Origin: Betaproteobacteria bacterium
Lineage (GTDB): Bacteria > Pseudomonadota > Gammaproteobacteria > Burkholderiales > Casimicrobiaceae
Direction of reading: 5' to 3'
DNA length: 46,743 bases
Assembly (NCBI GenBank): GCA_005882995.1
Contig: VBCY01000047.1
Span: 1 to 46,743 of the forward strand
The notes under the pieces were generated by a model. That model was not told where the DNA came from, searched no databases, and worked only from the letters and a program-made list of their open reading frames with translations. A program made the translations under genes and the position numbers. Shown here piece by piece: positions 43,220 through 46,743 of this stretch (the first letter of the stretch is position 1; every line of letters starts with the position of its first letter).

Positions 43220-44284
43220 ATGAGCGCACGGGCGAACTTTTTCAAGATCGGCCTGTTTGTCATCGGTGCGACCGCGGCGCTGGTCGTGCTGCTGGTACTG
43301 CTGGGCGCAGGGAAGCTGTTCCAGACCAAGATCGTGATGGAGACGTATTTCAACGAGTCGGTCCAGGGACTGGAGCTCGGCTCCAAGGTCAAGTATCGAG
43401 GCGTCATCGTCGGCGAAGTGAAGAGCATCGGCTTTACCTATACCCGATACCAGCTCGACAAGCCGATGGCCGACCGCTTGCGCTACGTCATGGTGGAAGC
43501 GACCATCCTGCCGCGGCTGATCGGCGGACGCGCGGGAGCCGGAGACCTCACGCGGGCGGACACCGCCAAGGCGGAGATCGAGAAAGGCTTGCGGGTGCGG
43601 CTCGCGCCGCAGGGAATCACCGGCACGAGTTATCTGGAAATCGATTACGTGGATTCCAAGAACAATCCAATCCTGCCCATCTCCTGGGAACCGGACAATC
43701 TCTACATCCCCAGTGCGACCTCGACGGTGACTCAATTCGTCGCTGCCGCATCGGACATCGTCGACCGGCTGCGCAAGCTCGATCTCGACACGACGTTCGC
43801 CAACCTGAACCGGCTGCTGGTGACGACCAACAGCCGCATCGAGGCAGTCGATTCGGCGAAGATATCCGACCAGACCAAGCAGGTCTTGGGCAAGCTCGAC
43901 ACGAAGCTCGATCAGCTGCCAATGGACAAGATCGGCAAGGAAGGGACCGCGCTGCTCGCGGAACTGCGTACGACCAACGAGCGGCTCGGCTCCATTCTCA
44001 ACGATCCGGCGTGGAAAACGCTGCCGGGCAATACCGATGCTGCGCTCGCTGGCGCTAGAAAGCTGGTCCAGGATCCCAATCTTCCGAGCGCCATTGCCCA
44101 TCTGCAGCGCACCCTTGCCCGCCTCGATCGCCTCATGGGCGGTGGCGAAGCTGATCTGTCAGCGACACTCGACAACCTGCGACAGATCACCGACAACCTT
44201 CGCGATCTCACTGAGAATGCCAAGCGCTATCCCTCCGGCGTTCTTCTTGGCGAGCCGCCGCCGCCGATCAAAGGTTCCCCATGA
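43220..44284 (+). CDS. mlaD: MlaD-type MCE domain protein
   Basis: The 354-residue product has one N-terminal membrane helix (IGLFVIGATAALVVLLVLLG) and then an MCE domain (TYFNESVQGLELGSKVKYRG, VIVGEVKSIGF, EKGLRVRLAPQGITGTSYLE). The remaining 180 residues are helical and rich in regularly spaced Leu/Asn/Asp (FANLNRLLVTTNSRIEAVDS, LSATLDNLRQITDNLRDLTE), a likely coiled-coil needle. It is longer than E. coli MlaD and closer to the long MCE proteins that bridge the periplasm. Its TGA overlaps the ATG of the auxiliary lipoprotein gene. Confidence 0.94.
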   Translation: MSARANFFKIGLFVIGATAALVVLLVLLGAGKLFQTKIVMETYFNESVQGLELGSKVKYRGVIVGEVKSIGFTYTRYQLDKPMADRLRYVMVEATILPRLIGGRAGAGDLTRADTAKAEIEKGLRVRLAPQGITGTSYLEIDYVDSKNNPILPISWEPDNLYIPSATSTVTQFVAAASDIVDRLRKLDLDTTFANLNRLLVTTNSRIEAVDSAKISDQTKQVLGKLDTKLDQLPMDKIGKEGTALLAELRTTNERLGSILNDPAWKTLPGNTDAALAGARKLVQDPNLPSAIAHLQRTLARLDRLMGGGEADLSATLDNLRQITDNLRDLTENAKRYPSGVLLGEPPPPIKGSP

Positions 44285-45051
44285 TGCTTTTTCGCCGCTG
44301 CTCTGATTCACTCGCGGTTCGCGTGGTGGTCGCGGGCCTCGCTTGTGTGCTTGCGGCTTGCACCTTATCGCGGCCATCGCCGGTCAAGCAGACCTACCTC
44401 TTGGTGGTCACTTTGCCGACAAAGCCGTCAACCGCGCCACGCCCCGGGACACTCAAGATCGGCGTCATGGGAGTTGCCGCGCCGTTTCGCGGCAAAGTGC
44501 TGGTTTATCGCGAAACGGATCTGAAGTACGAGACGGATTTCTACAACGAATTCCTGGTGTCTCCAACGGCAATGCTGACGGATGCCGCCAGCGCGTGGCT
44601 CGCCGCCGCGCACGTCTTTCGCGGCGTTCTTCCGGCATCGGCCAATACGGAAGGCGATTTCGTACTCGAGGGCTTCGTGAGCGAGTTCTATGGCGACTTC
44701 CGCGACGTATCGAAACCTGCGGCTGTGATTACCGCGAAGTTCTTCCTGATCGACAATCGCAGCCTGGGTGGCGTGCCGATGTGGCAGATCGAGCTGACGC
44801 AACGGGTTCCGATCAATGGCCGCAACGCCGATGCGCTCGTCACCGGATTGAACACGGCATGGGGCGCGATGCTCGCCGAGCTCGCGAAACAGCTTGTCAC
44901 TGTCCCTTTGCCGGAAAGCGCGCCGTCGGCGGTGGTTCCCAAGGATCAGAACAGTGGTACTTTTTGCGCGCGCTCCGCGATGGGCTGCCCTTTGCCCGCC
45001 GCAGTCGCCTCATCGGCGATACCGACCCAACCGCCTCCCATCGCTTTGTAG
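44281..45051 (+). CDS. ABC-type transport auxiliary lipoprotein (PqiC/DUF330-like), with antisense-overlapping 3' extension
   Basis: The 256-residue product has a lipobox (ACVLAACTLSRP), then KQTYLLVVTLP, LKIGVMGVAAPFRGKVLVYR, YETDFYNEFLVSPTAMLTDA and EGDFVLEGFVSEFYGDFRDV. This is the PqiC-type lipoprotein that pairs with MCE transporters and would sit in the outer membrane. Family members usually end soon after the helix seen here as TAWGAMLAELAKQLVTV. The last 35 codons (44946-45051) lie antisense to the end of the outer-membrane channel gene and look like read-through beyond a lost stop. The start overlaps the mlaD stop. Confidence 0.88.
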   Translation: MMLFRRCSDSLAVRVVVAGLACVLAACTLSRPSPVKQTYLLVVTLPTKPSTAPRPGTLKIGVMGVAAPFRGKVLVYRETDLKYETDFYNEFLVSPTAMLTDAASAWLAAAHVFRGVLPASANTEGDFVLEGFVSEFYGDFRDVSKPAAVITAKFFLIDNRSLGGVPMWQIELTQRVPINGRNADALVTGLNTAWGAMLAELAKQLVTVPLPESAPSAVVPKDQNSGTFCARSAMGCPLPAAVASSAIPTQPPPIAL

Positions 45052-46271
45052 ATGTTCACGCTCGAGGAAAAGACCTGAGCGCGGACCGAAGCGAGTGTGA
45101 GCTCGGCCGGAAACAGCGATTGCTCCGCCTGCAGGACCGTGGTGTAGGAGGTGTAACCGTTGTTGTATTGAAGCGTCGCAAGGCGGGCGTAATCTTTCAG
45201 CGCCGCGACCAGGCGGCCTTGTGCAGCAACTTGCTCCTGCAGCTTCTGGCTGGCAACAAGGGCATTGGCGACGTCGGCAAAGGCATTCTGGATCGACTGC
45301 TGATAGCCATAAAGGGCCGCCTGCTGTCCGGCCTGCGCCTGCGCGACCTGGCCGCTTACCGCACCGAAGGTGAAGATCGGACCCACCGCCTGGCCCGCGT
45401 AATTCCATACACGCGCTGGCCCGGTAAAGAGATTCGACAGGTCACCGCTGGCGCGGCCGAACGCGCCGGTCAGCGAAATCGTCGGAAAGTAAAGCGCCTT
45501 GGCTGCGCCGATCTGCGCATTGGCGGCGATGAGCTGCTGCTCCGATTGCATCAGATCCGGCCGTCTTTCCAGGAGCTGCGAGGGGATTCCGGACGGCACA
45601 GACGGTAGCATGAGCTCAGCGATTGACTTGCCGCGCGCAATCGATCCCGGATTGCGTCCGAGCAGTATGGACAGCGCGTTCTCGGTCTGAGCGATCTGCG
45701 ACTCGATCTGCGGGATCTGCGCCGCGGCGGTCTCGTATTCAGATTGGACCTGGGCGACGTTCATCTGTGAAACCTGACCATACTTGAACTGCAGCTCGAA
45801 GAGCTTGATGTAATCGCTGGCGACCGAGGCGACCAACGACAGGATCATGCCGCGGCGCGCGTCATCGGACGCGAGGACGTTGGCGAGAGCTGCTTCGCTC
45901 TGGCGACGGATGCGCCCCCAGAGGTCGATCTCCCAGCTTGCCGTGAGCAGAGCCTGGTACGCGGTCTGCGGGTTCGGGAGCCTAGCCGCTTCCCGGCTGA
46001 GTCCCGCTTCCGTGGTCCGCACCTTCTCTCCCGTCGCTGTGTAACCGATCTGCGGGAAGAGCTGCGAGCGCGTTTGCGTGAGCACGCCTGCCGCCTGCTC
46101 GACGTTGGCGACTGCGATGTTGAGATTGACGTTGTTGGCAAGCGCTTCGTCGATCATCGTGTCGAGCACCGGATCTCCGAAACGCTTCCACCACGCGGTA
46201 TCCGCTGTTTCCGCCACCGCCTTAGGCTCGAAGCGAAACTCGGTCGGAGTATCGAACTTGGGACGCTGCAA
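44946..46271 (-). CDS. NodT/OprM-type outer-membrane efflux channel, 5' end apparently damaged
   Basis: The 441-residue frame starts RPKFDTPTEFRF, the sequence that normally follows a signal peptide, lipobox Cys and GPDYQ. TAWWKRFGDPVLDTMIDEAL, NNVNLNIAVANVEQA, ASWEIDLWGRIRRQSEAALA, SQLLERRPDLMQSEQQLIAA and QYNNGYTSYTTVLQAEQSLF are typical of RND outer-membrane factors. Only a TTG (46271) is available in frame, with a TAG upstream near 46352. An ATG at 46288, next to the RND stop, opens MRTLV in another frame, as if the signal-peptide part were deleted with a frameshift. As read, the protein would not be exported. Confidence 0.85.
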   Translation of the reverse strand: MQRPKFDTPTEFRFEPKAVAETADTAWWKRFGDPVLDTMIDEALANNVNLNIAVANVEQAAGVLTQTRSQLFPQIGYTATGEKVRTTEAGLSREAARLPNPQTAYQALLTASWEIDLWGRIRRQSEAALANVLASDDARRGMILSLVASVASDYIKLFELQFKYGQVSQMNVAQVQSEYETAAAQIPQIESQIAQTENALSILLGRNPGSIARGKSIAELMLPSVPSGIPSQLLERRPDLMQSEQQLIAANAQIGAAKALYFPTISLTGAFGRASGDLSNLFTGPARVWNYAGQAVGPIFTFGAVSGQVAQAQAGQQAALYGYQQSIQNAFADVANALVASQKLQEQVAAQGRLVAALKDYARLATLQYNNGYTSYTTVLQAEQSLFPAELTLASVRAQVFSSSVNIYKAMGGGWVGIADEATAAGKGQPIAERAQKVPLF

Positions 46272-46290
46272 TGCACGAGCGTACGCATCT

Positions 46291-46743
46291 TCAGCCGCTG
46301 TCTTTCGGCGCGTGCGGTGCCGGTAGCGAACCGGCCCCGCCGCTGGCGGAGGCTACGGGCGGCGCAGCCGTCTTTTTCGCGACGCTGCGCTCGGCGAGTC
46401 GGTCGAACAGGTAAAAGAGCAGTGGCACGTACAGCATGGCCAGCGTAGTCTCGCCGATCATCCCGCCAATGATGCCGGTACCGATCGAGTGCCGTGCATT
46501 AGCTCCGGCGCCCACCGCAATGGCGAGTGGAAGACAGCCGATGGCGAAGGCGAGAGAGGTCATGATGATCGGCCGCAGGCGCTGTTCGCCGGCGAGCACG
46601 GTCGCCTCCATGATCGATTTGCCTTGCTTGCGGAAGTCGACGGCTGCGGAGACTCGCAACACCGCGTTCTTTGCTCCCAAGCCGATGAGCACCAGCAAAC
46701 CGATCTGGAAGTACACATCGTTTTCCAGACCACGCGCCCAATT
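46291..46743 (-). CDS. RND (HAE1/AcrB family) efflux pump, C-terminal end only
   Basis: The window ends inside this gene. The visible 150 codons begin NWARGLENDVYFQIGLLVLI and continue GLGAKNAVLRVSAAVDFRKQ, LRPIIMTSLAFAIGCLPLAI and TLAMLYVPLLFYLFDR, the last three membrane helices of AcrB-type pumps, followed by an Ala/Pro-rich tail. The channel gene follows on the same strand, the usual pump-channel order. The substrate cannot be inferred. Confidence 0.95.
   Translation of the reverse strand, partial: NWARGLENDVYFQIGLLVLIGLGAKNAVLRVSAAVDFRKQGKSIMEATVLAGEQRLRPIIMTSLAFAIGCLPLAIAVGAGANARHSIGTGIIGGMIGETTLAMLYVPLLFYLFDRLAERSVAKKTAAPPVASASGGAGSLPAPHAPKDSG

Noticed and set aside
42878-44101. Minus-strand open frame of about 400 codons across mlaF and mlaD
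   Set aside because: It opposes two conserved overlapping transporter genes; composition is that of a shadow frame.

Overview
The window looks like a high-GC betaproteobacterial chromosome segment, probably from a Burkholderiales/Rhodocyclales-like organism and possibly uncultured. Signs of this are the UPF0434-kdsB-adk order, a one-piece tmRNA with the tag ANDETYALAA, EF-P with Arg32 next to the rhamnosyltransferase gene earP, and short proteins typical of betaproteobacteria. All names come from reading motifs in the sequence; no database search was possible.

Layout. 0-6 kb: plus-strand housekeeping block with CMP-KDO synthetase, adenylate kinase, a pyrophosphate-dependent phosphofructokinase, a kappa-GST/HCCA-isomerase-like protein and a K+-independent proton-pumping pyrophosphatase, so two PPi-handling enzymes lie close together. 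6-21 kb: O-methyltransferase, GNAT acetyltransferase, type II NADH dehydrogenase, two exported peptidases (S9A prolyl oligopeptidase and M13), a MarC membrane protein, an FtsH paralogue with HEMGH instead of HEAGH, Mfd and ManC. 21.1-21.5 kb: ssrA. 21.5-27.3 kb: an accessory block of short, mostly exported or unknown proteins (DUF5666-like, CHRD, DUF4124-like, cytochrome c, and several of 50-115 residues), with clear terminators and promoter candidates. Two genes there encode paralogous 57/59-residue proteins beginning MKSILDPSFRY, and both transcription units are preceded by a sigma-54 -24/-12-like element.

27.3-37 kb: enoyl-CoA hydratase, a broken GH15 glucoamylase-like gene, efp-earP, a FrnE-like DsbA protein overlapping a coniferyl-aldehyde-dehydrogenase-like gene, and a minus-strand trio (MaoC-type hydratase, CaiB-type CoA-transferase, CitE-type lyase) that fits itaconate/mesaconate breakdown to acetyl-CoA and pyruvate. 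The lyase gene carries an in-frame amber codon.

37-46.7 kb: an envelope locus. A SYLF lipid-binding protein, two glycine-zipper proteins and a periplasmic solute-binding protein (SBP) read leftward. A second SBP (frameshifted), a related envelope protein and an MCE-type lipid transporter (STAS-MlaE, MlaF, MlaD, auxiliary lipoprotein) read rightward from the same 182-base divergent promoter region. A NodT-type outer-membrane channel and the C-terminus of an RND pump close the window. Four genes in the right half (GH15, CitE, second SBP, channel) carry apparent disabling lesions, so local decay or assembly error must be considered.
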